A stretch of 62,011 nucleotides of DNA, from contig CADCWN010000249.1 in the NCBI GenBank assembly GCA_902806415.1, forward strand, positions 1 through 62,011. Reading direction: 5' to 3'. Position numbers and translations under genes: made by a program. Shown here piece by piece: positions 32,384-40,900 of this stretch. Source of the DNA: an uncultured Thermomicrobiales bacterium. Lineage in GTDB: Bacteria; Chloroflexota; Chloroflexia; Thermomicrobiales; CADCWN01. Each line of letters begins with the position of its first letter. Position 1 is the stretch's first letter. The notes beneath the pieces were generated by a model. That model was not told the origin of the DNA and made no database searches. It saw only the letters and a program-made list of their open reading frames with translations.

Positions 32384-34021
32384 TCACCACGCGCGCAGAA
32401 TCCCTTCCGCTGTGCGGTAGGCGAGGGCGAGGATGGTGAGGACGGGGTTGACGCCGCCATTGGTGACGTGCGGCGAGCCGTCGGCGATGAACAGATTGTC
32501 GTGACCGTGGACCCGGCACCAACGATCGACGACGGAGGTGCGCGGGTCGTCGCCCATCCGGCAGGTGCCGGCCTGGTGCTGGCCTGCGGCGAGTCGCGGG
32601 CGCGGGGGCGTGGACCACGTCTGAATTGCGCCCGCCGCGTCGAGCCACTCGCGCGCCCGATCTTGCAGGAAGGTGGCGGTGCGGACCGTCTCGGGGTGGG
32701 TCGCGCCGGAGAAGCGCGCGACCGGCAGCCCCCAACGGTCGCGCACGGTCGGGTCGAGGGTCACGCGGCCATCGGGGTGCGGGATCTCCTGGGTCGGTCC
32801 CTTCACATCGGTGACATAGCGGTACGCCTCGCGCATGAACGCCTTGTTGACTGCGCCCCAGCGTGGGAGATTGGGCGGCAGGTAGCGCTTCTGGAAGATG
32901 ATCGGCAGGAGGATGAACTCGTCGGCCAGCATCCCGCCGCCGATGATCCCGTCGTTGCCGTGGTTGAAGCGGAGGGTGGCGATCGAGACACCGGGGCCGA
33001 GGCCGTCGTAAATCGGCTCGGCGAAGCGCGCGTTGACGCCGGTGTAGGCGTGGCCCTGGAGATGTCGCCCGACCTGATCGCCGCCGTTGCCGAGCCCGGT
33101 CGGCTCGCGAGTGGTCGCCGAGTTCAGCAGCAGTCGCGCCGTCTCGACCGCCCCGGCGGCAAGGATGACGACCTCCGCCCGCACCTCCTGCGGTGTCTCG
33201 TCGCGGTCGAAGTAATCCACACCGATCGCGCGCCCGACCCGGTCGGTGGCGACGCGCGCGGCGGTCGCGCCAGTAACGAGATCACAGTTACCCGTAGCGA
33301 GGGCGCGCGGGATGAGGGTGTTGTGCGTGCCGTTCTTCGCCTCGACCGGGCAGGCGAAGCCGACGCAGTGCTGGCAGCGGATGCAGGCCGCGCGCCCGTC
33401 GCGCGGCTCCGAGTTGATCAGCAGCGGCACCGGCGTCGTCGCCCAGCCGAGCGCGTCGGCACCGCGCCGCAGCACGCGCGACTGTGCCGTTGGCGGCAGA
33501 GGCGGCATCGGGTAGTCGCGCTCGCGAGGCAACAGATCCGCGCTCGCCGCGCCGTCCCCGGCGACACCGAGTTCCCACTCCGCGCGCTCGTAATGCGATG
33601 CGAGTTCGGCATAGTCGAGTGGCCAGTCGGCCAGCGAACTGCCAGTCGGGACGCCGTAGACCGTCGCCATCCGAAAGTCGTCCGGCAGGAAACGCCAGGC
33701 TTGCGCGCCGTAGACGCGCGTGCCGCCGCCGACGATCGCGGCATTATTCTGGTAACCGCCTTCGTGCGGACGCACCAGCCGCTCCCGCCCATCCGCATCG
33801 ACCGCGACGCGCGGGTGGCCGTCGAGATCAGGACCCGCGTTGTTGCCATACTGCGAGAGGCGCTGATTCCGCAGGTGGTCGCGCCCGATCGCCGTGAATG
33901 TCAGGTCTTGCCCGCGTTCGAGGAGGAGGACTCGCTTGCCGGCCTCGGCGAGGATAGCCGCCGTCACGCCGCCGCCCGCCCCCGCGCCGACCACGATCGC
34001 GTCGTAGCGTGCCGCGCTCAT
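32384..34021 (-). CDS. GMC-family oxidoreductase (gluconate 2-dehydrogenase flavoprotein-like)
   Basis: A 545-residue FAD enzyme. The Rossmann motif VVGAGAGGGVTAAILAEAG (10-28) and LLLERG bind FAD. A cysteine cluster CIRCQHCVGFACPVEAKN near 213-230 is typical of gluconate/sorbose-type membrane GMC dehydrogenases. The GMC C-terminal segment has GQHQAGTCRMG with the active-site histidine and DGSPHVTNGGVNPVLTILALA. It should oxidise a sugar or alcohol and pass electrons on. It overlaps the stop of the upstream subunit-3 gene by 4 bases. The usual cytochrome c subunit is not encoded next to it. Confidence 0.9.
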   Translation of the reverse strand: MSAARYDAIVVGAGAGGGVTAAILAEAGKRVLLLERGQDLTFTAIGRDHLRNQRLSQYGNNAGPDLDGHPRVAVDADGRERLVRPHEGGYQNNAAIVGGGTRVYGAQAWRFLPDDFRMATVYGVPTGSSLADWPLDYAELASHYERAEWELGVAGDGAASADLLPRERDYPMPPLPPTAQSRVLRRGADALGWATTPVPLLINSEPRDGRAACIRCQHCVGFACPVEAKNGTHNTLIPRALATGNCDLVTGATAARVATDRVGRAIGVDYFDRDETPQEVRAEVVILAAGAVETARLLLNSATTREPTGLGNGGDQVGRHLQGHAYTGVNARFAEPIYDGLGPGVSIATLRFNHGNDGIIGGGMLADEFILLPIIFQKRYLPPNLPRWGAVNKAFMREAYRYVTDVKGPTQEIPHPDGRVTLDPTVRDRWGLPVARFSGATHPETVRTATFLQDRAREWLDAAGAIQTWSTPPRPRLAAGQHQAGTCRMGDDPRTSVVDRWCRVHGHDNLFIADGSPHVTNGGVNPVLTILALAYRTAEGILRAW

Positions 34022-34422
34022 CCGCGCACCTCGAACCCGATCATCCGCCAGGCCACGGCGTCGCGATTCCCGCCATTGCCGGGATCGCCGTAATAGCCCT
34101 CCATCGCGTGGGTCACGAGGACCGCGAAAAAGCGCGCGAGGTCGTCGCCGTGCGCGTCCGACTCAATCTGAACGAGCAGCGCATCTTGGGTTGCGGTGGG
34201 GAGCGCGGCGAACGGGGCACCGTGCAACCGGCGCGCGATCGCGTCGATCGCGGCGAGGAAATTTGCATAATCGCCGAAGAGTGGAGCAAGATCGCCCGCG
34301 AACTGGCGGGTGAGATAGTTGCCGACGCCTGCTTCCCACCCGCCCGGATGGTCGTCGGGCGGGATGATTCGGTCGACGACCGCGCGTAGGGTCGCCTCTT
34401 GGGTCGCGGTGAAGCTACTCAT
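34018..34422 (-). CDS. Gluconate 2-dehydrogenase subunit 3-family protein
   Basis: A 134-residue small partner of GMC dehydrogenases. The family's start (FTATQEATLRAVVDRIIPPD and its HPGGWEAGV loop) and end (THAMEGYYGDPGNGGNRDAV followed by AWRMIGF) are well conserved. Most relatives carry a Tat signal; this one starts at ATG 34422 directly with the mature-like sequence, so it must either be carried out with its partner or work inside the cell. It is first in the pair and overlaps the flavoprotein gene by 4 bases (ATGA). Confidence 0.88.
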   Translation of the reverse strand: MSSFTATQEATLRAVVDRIIPPDDHPGGWEAGVGNYLTRQFAGDLAPLFGDYANFLAAIDAIARRLHGAPFAALPTATQDALLVQIESDAHGDDLARFFAVLVTHAMEGYYGDPGNGGNRDAVAWRMIGFEVRG

Positions 34423-34529
34423 CCGACAGCACCCGGTCCGCAGCGGCGGGAGTGTCCTACAGGCACGACGATTAAGCCCCCTGGGATTTACGGACTGTAG
34501 CGCCAGCCCTTTCGCGTCGTCGCGTCGTC

Positions 34530-35342
34530 TCAGCCCACGACGCGGATACGCGCGCCGTGTGTCTGATCGAGCGGCAGCAAGTCGCCCGCGCCGGGCATGA
34601 TGATGCCCTCGTCGTCGCTGTCGCCGGTTAGGGTGACCTCGTATGGCCCCTCGCCGCGCGCCCGCAGATATTGCCCCGCCTCACTCGCATCGTCACCGGG
34701 TTGCAGGAGGGCGATCCACTGCGCGCCGAGCGAGAAGCGCAACACCCCGCCCTCGTCCACGATCACATCCTCGCCGGGGTTGCCGAGCAGGGAGGTGAGC
34801 GCCTGGGCCGATTCTTCGAGATTCTTGGTCACTAGGGTCAGTCCGGCGACGCGCGCCAGCCCGAGCGTGTGCCGTTCGGCGTCGCCGCTCGGTACGCGCA
34901 GGCCGCGCGCCGTCACATCCTCGATCACGAATGGCAGGGTCGGGTCGCCGATCCCCCGCCCGAGCATCACCGAGCGCCATTCGAGTCGCTGACCGTCCGG
35001 TCGGACGCGGCCGCCATCATCCGGGCCGACCATCTCCAGGCCGCGCCCGCGCGCCTCGGCGGAGTCGGCGTTGAGATCGTCGGAGAGGAGGGCGTAATCG
35101 ATCAGCCCCTCGCCATCGGCCACACGCGGCCACCAGCGGTGCTCCTGTGCCTTGTCGTCGGTCCCCAGGAAGGCGATCAACTCGAAGTAGGTGCCATCCG
35201 TGAACGAGACCAGCGCGTTGTGCGTCGTCCCGGCGGCGTGCGTCCCGCCCGGCGTGACGGTGAACCCCGCGCGCGCCCAGTCCGCCGAGGCGGCGTCGAG
35301 ATCGCTGACCAGGATGACGATATGGTCGATACTGTGCAGCAT
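34530..35342 (-). CDS. Glyoxalase-like (VOC superfamily) protein
   Basis: A 270-residue protein with two VOC half-folds. The first begins LHSIDHIVILVSDLDAAS and has the paired strand TYFELIAFLG (about 52-61). A second begins near GLARVAGLTLVTKNLEESA (about 163). The N-terminal H-x-V-I/E pattern (H7, E55) fits a metal site. The overall form matches the glyoxalase-like domain family of unknown reaction. The C-terminal ~60 residues are acidic, ending with GDLLPLDQTHGARI. It stands alone on the minus strand between fdhD and the GMC pair. Confidence 0.8.
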   Translation of the reverse strand: MLHSIDHIVILVSDLDAASADWARAGFTVTPGGTHAAGTTHNALVSFTDGTYFELIAFLGTDDKAQEHRWWPRVADGEGLIDYALLSDDLNADSAEARGRGLEMVGPDDGGRVRPDGQRLEWRSVMLGRGIGDPTLPFVIEDVTARGLRVPSGDAERHTLGLARVAGLTLVTKNLEESAQALTSLLGNPGEDVIVDEGGVLRFSLGAQWIALLQPGDDASEAGQYLRARGEGPYEVTLTGDSDDEGIIMPGAGDLLPLDQTHGARIRVVG

Positions 35343-35494
35343 TTTTCCTCCCTATGCCGGTTTTGCCCGACCCGGCGGCAGTATAGCCGATATGGTGGGG
35401 GTCGGGGCGGGGAGGTGGGGTAAGGGGTGGCGGGCGGTTGAACCCCGGGGGCAGTTTCGGCGGTTAACCGCGCGCCACTATCAGCGGCTTCGAC

Positions 35495-36289
35495 CTACCC
35501 TATCGCCGTATCATACTTCGACTCCCCGACGATCCGATCGGGGCGGGTGTAGACGAGGCGCTTGCGCCCGATCGCCTTGGCGACGATCGTCACGCCGACG
35601 TGGCGGGCGAGTTCGACGGCGAGCCCGGTGGTGCTGTTGAGCGAGGCGATGATCGGGATGCCGCAGCGCGACGCCTTGAACGCCATCTCGGAGGAGACAC
35701 GCCCGGTGGCGCAGAGGACGACCTGGCCGAGATCGATGCTGGTCAGCAGGGCGCGACCGATGCACTTGTCCACGGCATTGTGCCGCCCGACATCCTCGTA
35801 ATGGGCCAGGATACCGCCCTCGTCGATCAGCGCGGCGGAGTGGACCCCGCCGACCGCGCGCTTGATCGGGCCGCCGAGCGCGACTTCGCGCATCAGCTCT
35901 TCCAGGCGCGCGAGGGGGAAGCGCAAATCGCTGGTGACCGCCGGGAGGGTGGCGAGTTCGCCCGGATCGATCGCGTGGCCGGAGCCGCAGCCGCTGGTGA
36001 TCACGCGCCGCCATTCCGACTGCACGAGCGGTCGCTGGCTCTCGGAGAAAACGCGCACGCGGCTGAGTTCATCGCACGCGCCGACGGCCTGTAGCTGCTC
36101 GACGCTGTCGATCAAGCCCTCACAGTAGAGCCAGCCGACGGCGAGTTCGGTCAGATCGCACGGCGTGCAGAGGAGCGTGACCACCCGCTCGCCGTTCAGT
36201 TCCAGGCTGACCGGGAACTCGTCGCACACCGGGAGTGCCTGCGGGTGGGCGGCCTGAGCCAATCCCCGCACCGGTTCAGCCCGTACCAT
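35495..36289 (-). CDS. fdhD: Formate dehydrogenase accessory sulfurtransferase FdhD
   Basis: Transfers sulfur from a cysteine desulfurase to the molybdenum/tungsten cofactor of formate dehydrogenase. It has 264 residues with the family's PVSLELNGERVVTLLCTPCD, ELAVGWLYCEGLI, YEDVGRHNAVDKCIGRALL and ATGRVSSEMAFKA. The sulfur-carrying loop reads ITSGCGSGHAID, with one cysteine (C101), where E. coli FdhD has C-x2-C. ATG 36289 is chosen for AAGGGAA upstream. FdhE is encoded 1.7 kb away, but no formate dehydrogenase is seen in the window. Confidence 0.94.
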   Translation of the reverse strand: MVRAEPVRGLAQAAHPQALPVCDEFPVSLELNGERVVTLLCTPCDLTELAVGWLYCEGLIDSVEQLQAVGACDELSRVRVFSESQRPLVQSEWRRVITSGCGSGHAIDPGELATLPAVTSDLRFPLARLEELMREVALGGPIKRAVGGVHSAALIDEGGILAHYEDVGRHNAVDKCIGRALLTSIDLGQVVLCATGRVSSEMAFKASRCGIPIIASLNSTTGLAVELARHVGVTIVAKAIGRKRLVYTRPDRIVGESKYDTAIG

Positions 36290-36344
36290 TGTCGGTGTTC
36301 CCTTCTCTGGCGCGAACGTTCCAAGGGCCGTATCCGCTGTTTCT

Positions 36345-36373
36345 CCAATAGTAACGTACGAGCGGCTCGTCAA
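36345..36373 (-). promoter_or_regulatory. Possible fdhD promoter
   Basis: On the minus strand TTGACG (36373-36368), a 17-base spacer and TATTGG (36350-36345) lie about 56 bases upstream of the fdhD start. The -35 is good and the -10 weak. Confidence 0.4.
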
Positions 36374-36512
36374 AAGCCCCTCTCAGATCCGTCGCGTTTG
36401 GCCGAACTGTGGGGGTAGTGTGAGTGTTGGGGTGGCGCTGCATGGTGGAGAATAGACTCAGAAAGACCCAATCGAACTGGCCGGAGCCGGAACCGCGCAG
36501 GAGCAGACGAGC

Positions 36513-37016
36513 ATGATGGCCGCGAACTTCACCCCACGCCGTGTCTCCCCGAGGGTCGGGGAAACGTATCAGGTTATGGGGGATCGGGTGACCTTTAAGG
36601 CGCTTGCCGCCGCTACGGGTGCGGCCTATTCCCTCTTCGAGTTGCATACCACGCCGGGGATGGGAACCGCGCCACATCTGCAGCGCCACGAGGACGAGGC
36701 ATTCTTCGTCCTCGAAGGGCGCTATAGCGTCCTGATCGGCGATGAGCAGGTGGAGCTTGGTCCGGGAAGCTACGTCTTCGTGCCGCGGGGCACCCGCCAC
36801 GCCATCACCAATATCGGCACCGGCCCCGCCCGGATGCTGATCATGATCACCCCTGGTGGGAACCACGAACTTTTCCTGGCGGAGATCGGCGAGTTGATCG
36901 CGGATCCCGCGACGTTCTCTCCAGGCTTGCCGCCGAGCGAAGCGCGAATCGAGCTCGCGGCGGCGCGGTATGGCGTCGAGTTCTCGCCCGATCTTGATTA
37001 CAGTAACGCGGCCTGA
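36513..37016 (+). CDS. Cupin-domain protein
   Basis: A 167-residue protein with one complete cupin barrel. Motif 1 is PHLQRHEDEAFFVLEGRYSV and motif 2 is PRGTRHAITNIGTGPARML. Metal ligands would be H57/H61/E65 and H97 (approximate), so the metal site is intact. It resembles quercetin-dioxygenase-like and small sensing cupins, and no reaction can be assigned. The ~45 residues after the barrel (AEIGELIADPATFSPGLPPS) are typical of that subgroup. ATG 36513 has AGGAG upstream. It is divergent from fdhD and convergent with fdhE. Confidence 0.82.
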   Translation: MMAANFTPRRVSPRVGETYQVMGDRVTFKALAAATGAAYSLFELHTTPGMGTAPHLQRHEDEAFFVLEGRYSVLIGDEQVELGPGSYVFVPRGTRHAITNIGTGPARMLIMITPGGNHELFLAEIGELIADPATFSPGLPPSEARIELAAARYGVEFSPDLDYSNAA

Positions 37017-37047
37017 TAACACCTTGCGATTTGGTGACGAGCGGCGC

Positions 37048-37944
37048 TCACACCGCGCCCCCCGGCGTCGCCGTGTAGCCGCGGGCGCGCGCCGCCGCGT
37101 CGAGGTGTAGCATGGCGGCATCCTCGATCGTCAGCAACTCGCGCGGGGTGGGGGCGAACGAGGTCACCGACTTCAGATAGCCGTGGCAGCGATCGCAGAG
37201 ATCAACGCGATACTTTTCCTCCCGGCCCTCCGCAGCGAGGGAGTGCAGCGTCTTGTCGTCCGTGTTCCCGCAGTGGGCGCAGCGATTGGCGAGCGTGCGC
37301 CAGCCGGTGCCGCAGCCCCCGCAACGCAGCATCCGCTCGCCGCTCGATCCCTGTAGCTCGGCGAGGAGCGGCGGACCGCCGCAAATCGGGCAGACTGGCT
37401 CCTCCCAGGCGACCGCCGCCTCGACCAACAGCGGCCCGTTCGCCCGCGCCGCGCTCATCAGCGCCGCACTGACCAGGAAGCCGGTCATCATATGCAGGAT
37501 CGTCGGATCGATGGCGAGGCGGGCAGCGACAGGATCCAACGCCCCCTCCTCCCTCGCCAGCGCGTCGGCGAGGAGGTCGTCAACCCGCACTTCGTCGGCG
37601 TCCAGGCCCTGCTGCAACCGTTCCGCCGTCGCCGCGAGTTCCGGTTGCTCGTGCGCCCAGGCGCAGAGCCGGGCGAAGAAATGCCGCAGTCCGGGGAGAT
37701 CGAGGTCGAGATCTTCCCCCTCAAGGAGCGGTAGCCCCGACCGCAATTTCTCGCGCGCCGCCTCGACCGTGAGCGGCACCCCGCCCCCGTTCGGCAACTC
37801 GTCGATGTAGAGCGCGACCAGCCCACGCCCGAAGGCGATCGTCTCCGCCAGCTCCGGGTGTTCGCGCTCAAGCCACACCCAGCGCCGCCCCGCCTCGGCA
37901 TGCAGCACCGCTGAGTCGGTAGAGGGCTTATTTTGATGCTGCAT
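37048..37944 (-). CDS. fdhE: Formate dehydrogenase accessory protein FdhE
   Basis: Needed for assembly of active formate dehydrogenase. From ATG 37944 it has 298 residues. The C-terminal rubredoxin-like part has four C-x2-C pairs: CPICGG (about 184), CGGCG (about 207), CAHCGN (about 219) and CDRCHGYLK (about 245). The last is the FdhE signature. The helical N-terminal half contains ILHMMTGFLVSAALMSAARA. The start is uncertain: the frame is open upstream to 38037, but ATG 37944 fits the family. Together with fdhD and the tatA-like gene it points to a Tat-exported formate dehydrogenase encoded elsewhere. Confidence 0.9.
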   Translation of the reverse strand: MQHQNKPSTDSAVLHAEAGRRWVWLEREHPELAETIAFGRGLVALYIDELPNGGGVPLTVEAAREKLRSGLPLLEGEDLDLDLPGLRHFFARLCAWAHEQPELAATAERLQQGLDADEVRVDDLLADALAREEGALDPVAARLAIDPTILHMMTGFLVSAALMSAARANGPLLVEAAVAWEEPVCPICGGPPLLAELQGSSGERMLRCGGCGTGWRTLANRCAHCGNTDDKTLHSLAAEGREEKYRVDLCDRCHGYLKSVTSFAPTPRELLTIEDAAMLHLDAAARARGYTATPGGAV

Positions 37945-38092
37945 TGCCGTACTTATCCATCTTTCCGCTGCTGCGCTGGTGACGATATGGGTATCTGAAC
38001 AGGTCATACGGTCAATCATCGTAGTGTATCGGGGCATAGGGCGTCAATCGCGCCATCAATGTCCGGTCGCCCTTGGCTACGGAAGGGGGAGT

Positions 38093-38704
38093 TCAGGGTA
38101 GGCGATCGAGGGCGAATGAGGCGAGGACGCGGCGCACGAGCGGCGGCAACGCCTGTGGTGTCGGGCCAGCCGTCGGGGCGAGGCGCGGGTAGTAGTAATC
38201 GACGATTTCCAGGCGTGCCGCGCGCAACTCGCGCGGCAGCACGAAGAGGATCCCCCCCTCTTGGCTGTAGGTTGTCCCGTTGGCGATCGCAAGTTCCCAT
38301 TCGCCCGCCGCCAGCGCGGCGTAGACGCCGTCTTCGCCGATCAACTCGTACTCGACATCGGGAGGGCGCGGCTCGCGGAGGTCATCGGCACGGAGCGTGA
38401 GCTGCACAAAGCGCGCGCCTTGCCCGAGGGCCGGCGCGGCATAAGCGGCGCGCGGGTCGTCCCTCGGGAGAGCGACGATGTGGCCGACGGTGTAGCGCCC
38501 GGCGGGCGGGTCCGGCGGCGGCACCATCGCCGGGGTCGCGACGAAAAAGCTGGCCGGGACGGTGGCAATGCCGACCGTTGCCGTCGGCACCGTCCCGGGG
38601 AGGTGCGCGAGGCATCCCCCGAGGCCGAAGGGCAGCGCGACCAAGAGAAACCACCGCGCCATTCGGCGCGAGAGCCGGGAGCACGGTGGCGGGATGATCC
38701 GCAT
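38093..38704 (-). CDS. Hypothetical lipoprotein
   Basis: I do not recognise a family. It has 203 residues with a basic start, a hydrophobic stretch and a lipobox LGGC (28-31), so it is exported and lipid-anchored. The next ~35 residues are threonine/proline-rich (spacer). The rest (about 68-203) looks like a single beta-rich domain, with RYTVGHIVALPRDD, RFVQLTLRADDLREPRPPDV and GGILFVLPRELRAARLEIV. The phrasing 'L-x-L-RA-x-D-L...Y-x-L-x-GEDG' recalls extracytoplasmic DUF4352-type domains, with low confidence. It follows the tatA-like gene by 17 bp and is probably co-transcribed with it. Confidence 0.6.
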   Translation of the reverse strand: MRIIPPPCSRLSRRMARWFLLVALPFGLGGCLAHLPGTVPTATVGIATVPASFFVATPAMVPPPDPPAGRYTVGHIVALPRDDPRAAYAAPALGQGARFVQLTLRADDLREPRPPDVEYELIGEDGVYAALAAGEWELAIANGTTYSQEGGILFVLPRELRAARLEIVDYYYPRLAPTAGPTPQALPPLVRRVLASFALDRLP

Positions 38705-38721
38705 CTGCGTGCTGGCGAGAA

Positions 38722-39627
38722 CTACGATCGCTTTTCGCGGGTTCGCTGGTAGTGGGCCACACGCCGACGCTCACGGAACGCCTCGGCGGCGACCTGCGCC
38801 TCGATCTTCTCGCGAATCGTCGGCTCGGCGACCGGATCGACGCGCTCGCGTTGCGGCTCGGCGAAGGGGCTCGATTCGGTCGCGTAGGTGCCGGCGGGGT
38901 AGAGTGGCACCGGCACGTCCGTCGCGGTCTCGGGCTCGGTGACCGCGATACCGGCGGTCGCCTCGGTGGAGATGACCGCATCCCAAGCGTCGGTGATGGA
39001 ACTCTGCGAGCGCACGGCTTCGGACTCCCCGGTCAACTCGGGCGCGGCATCGAGGGCGAGCGGGGAGTTATCCGGGATCGGCGAGGGCTCATAGACGTAC
39101 GATGCCGCCGCGATGTCCGTTTCGATGGGCACGGCCTCGGCCACGCTCTCCCCCTCGGTCGGCCCCCGCTCAACGCTGGTCTTACCGACATAGGGCGTCG
39201 GTTCATCGAGCAGCGAGACGCCGATCAGTGCATCAGTCTTGGTCGCCACCGGGGCGAGGCTGATCACCGTATCCTGCGGCGCGCTGGGCTGGTTCGGCGC
39301 GACAGTCGTCTCCTCTGCTGGGGGTGCCTCCTCGGTCTCTGCGGGGACCGTCTCGACGCGCAGGGACTGTGCGATCGCATCGCCGATGCCGTTGGGGGTG
39401 GCATTCGCGGGGATGCCCGCGCTGGCGAGCGCGGGCGGCTCCACCTTCGGCGGCTCGTCGAGCGACATACTACGCTGGAATTCGCCGGTGAGATCGTCGG
39501 ACATCCGCCGGAAGTCGCGGATCGATTTGCCAACCTGCGCGGCGATCTCGGGCAGGCGCTGCGGCCCGAAGATGATCAACGCCCCCACGACGATCAGGAT
39601 CAATTCTTGGGGTCCGATACCGAACAT
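38722..39627 (-). CDS. Twin-arginine translocase TatA/TatB-family protein with a long tail
   Basis: The first ~45 residues are a standard TatA/B unit: MFGIGPQELILIVVGALIIF (one membrane helix), the FGPQRLPE hinge and the amphipathic IAAQVGKSIRDFRRM helix. The protein is 301 residues, while TatA is usually 60-100 and TatB about 100-170. The extra ~240 residues are acidic and alanine/proline/threonine-rich, with no recognisable fold until a basic, possibly helical end (REKIEAQVAAEAFRERRRVA). ATG 39627 follows GGGGAG. No tatC is nearby. Hosts with several Tat substrates (one lies at 4346-5080) fit. The tail is read directly from sequence; its function is unknown. Confidence 0.85.
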   Translation of the reverse strand: MFGIGPQELILIVVGALIIFGPQRLPEIAAQVGKSIRDFRRMSDDLTGEFQRSMSLDEPPKVEPPALASAGIPANATPNGIGDAIAQSLRVETVPAETEEAPPAEETTVAPNQPSAPQDTVISLAPVATKTDALIGVSLLDEPTPYVGKTSVERGPTEGESVAEAVPIETDIAAASYVYEPSPIPDNSPLALDAAPELTGESEAVRSQSSITDAWDAVISTEATAGIAVTEPETATDVPVPLYPAGTYATESSPFAEPQRERVDPVAEPTIREKIEAQVAAEAFRERRRVAHYQRTREKRS

Positions 39628-39768
39628 TGCTGGTCTCCCCGCCTGGGGGCCGGGACTTGGGATGTACCTATCGCCGCCGACCCGCGTTAAATCGCTCTCA
39701 GTCCGACAGTATAGCATCCGCCCCGAACGGTTGCCGAACCTCGCGAACCTCCGGGCGCGGGTGTTTTA

Positions 39769-39891
39769 CCCCTCCCCCGGCCCCTCCCCTGAAGCGGGAG
39801 GGGGCTCGTCAGAGGCGCGGCGACAGCAGGAAAGGCATCACCCTCGCAATGTGGCACCCCTCCCGCTTCAGGGGAGGGGCCGGGGGAGGGG
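39769..39891. repeat. Perfect 35-bp inverted repeat element in a 343-bp intergenic gap
   Basis: The arm 39769-39803 begins CCCCTCCCCCGGCCCC and ends GCGGGAGGGG. The arm 39857-39891 is its exact reverse complement, with 53 bases between. It fills the middle of the gap 39628-39970 between the tatA-like gene and the divergent transporter gene. The form is that of a dispersed palindromic (REP-like) intergenic element. I have no copy count in the genome. Confidence 0.8.
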
Positions 39892-39970
39892 TTCTTGTGG
39901 GTCGTCCGCCGCGCTTGCTATCCTGCCACCGGATACGCCGTTTGTCATCGTTGAGGGAAGGGATGGGGTG

Positions 39971-40900
39971 ATGTCGCGGGAGCGGGAAGGGATCTTGCTG
40001 TGCCTGCTCGCGGCGGTGGCGTATAGCACCCAGCCGATCCTCGCCAAGTTTGCCTATGCGGCGTCGGTCGGCGTGGTGTCGCTACTGATCGTGCGCTATC
40101 TCGTGTCGGCGGGGGTCTTCTGGGCGCTGGTGGGCGGGCGGGCTGTGCCGCTGCCGCCGCGCTCGATCGCCGTGCGCGCCTTCCTGCTCGGCCTCCTCGG
40201 GACGAGTGTGCAGGTCTTCCTCTTCGCCACGGCGCTGACGCGCCTTGACGCCACCCTCGGCTCGCTCCTCCTCTACTCCTTCCCCGCGATGGTTGCCGCA
40301 GGGGCGATCCTGAGCGGGCAGGAGCGCCCGAGCGCGCGGCGGCTGGTCGCCCTCCTGATCGCCTCGACCGGGGTGATCCTGGTCCTCGGCGGCGCGGGCG
40401 GCGGGGGCTGGGATACAGTCGGGGTCCTCTGCGCCCTCGGCTCCGCCCTCGGGGCCGCGATCTATCTGTTGCTGAGCCACCGGCTGTTGGCGACGGCCAC
40501 GCCACTGCCGCTGGCGACGCTCGGGGAGAGCGGCGCGGGGCTAGCTTTCCTCGTCGCGGGGGGGGTAACCGGGCAACTCGCGTTCGACTTCGCGCCCTGG
40601 GGCTGGTGGCCGGTCGTGGGTCTGGCGATCGTGTCGGCCATCGCACTGGCCGCCAGTCTGGCCGGGATGGCGCGCGTGGGGCCGACGACGACCGGTATTG
40701 TCATGATGGCCGAGACGCCGCTGACGGTCGTCATCGCCTATCTCGCGCTCGGAGAGCGGTTACTCCCGCCACAACTCGCGGGCGGGGCGCTGGTGATCGC
40801 CGCCGTGGTCTTGCTCCAACTCGGTCATCGCACGTCTGTTCGAGAAGCGGCGCAGCCCGACCGCGACGTTATCGAGCCTGTGCCACCCGCGCCGTTGTAG
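39971..40900 (+). CDS. EamA/DMT-superfamily transporter
   Basis: A 309-residue membrane protein with ten predicted helices in two EamA repeats. The first begins GILLCLLAAVAYSTQPILAK and the second near GVLCALGSALGAAIYLLLSH. The end of each repeat has the family's (E/Q)-x(5)-L-x-G pattern (GQERPSARRLVALLI; LGERLLPPQLAGGALVI). Such proteins export amino acids, nucleosides or other metabolites; the substrate cannot be told. ATG 39971 follows GGGAAGGGATGGGG. Its 3' end overlaps the convergent hydrolase gene by 32 bp. Confidence 0.88.
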   Translation: MSREREGILLCLLAAVAYSTQPILAKFAYAASVGVVSLLIVRYLVSAGVFWALVGGRAVPLPPRSIAVRAFLLGLLGTSVQVFLFATALTRLDATLGSLLLYSFPAMVAAGAILSGQERPSARRLVALLIASTGVILVLGGAGGGGWDTVGVLCALGSALGAAIYLLLSHRLLATATPLPLATLGESGAGLAFLVAGGVTGQLAFDFAPWGWWPVVGLAIVSAIALAASLAGMARVGPTTTGIVMMAETPLTVVIAYLALGERLLPPQLAGGALVIAAVVLLQLGHRTSVREAAQPDRDVIEPVPPAPL

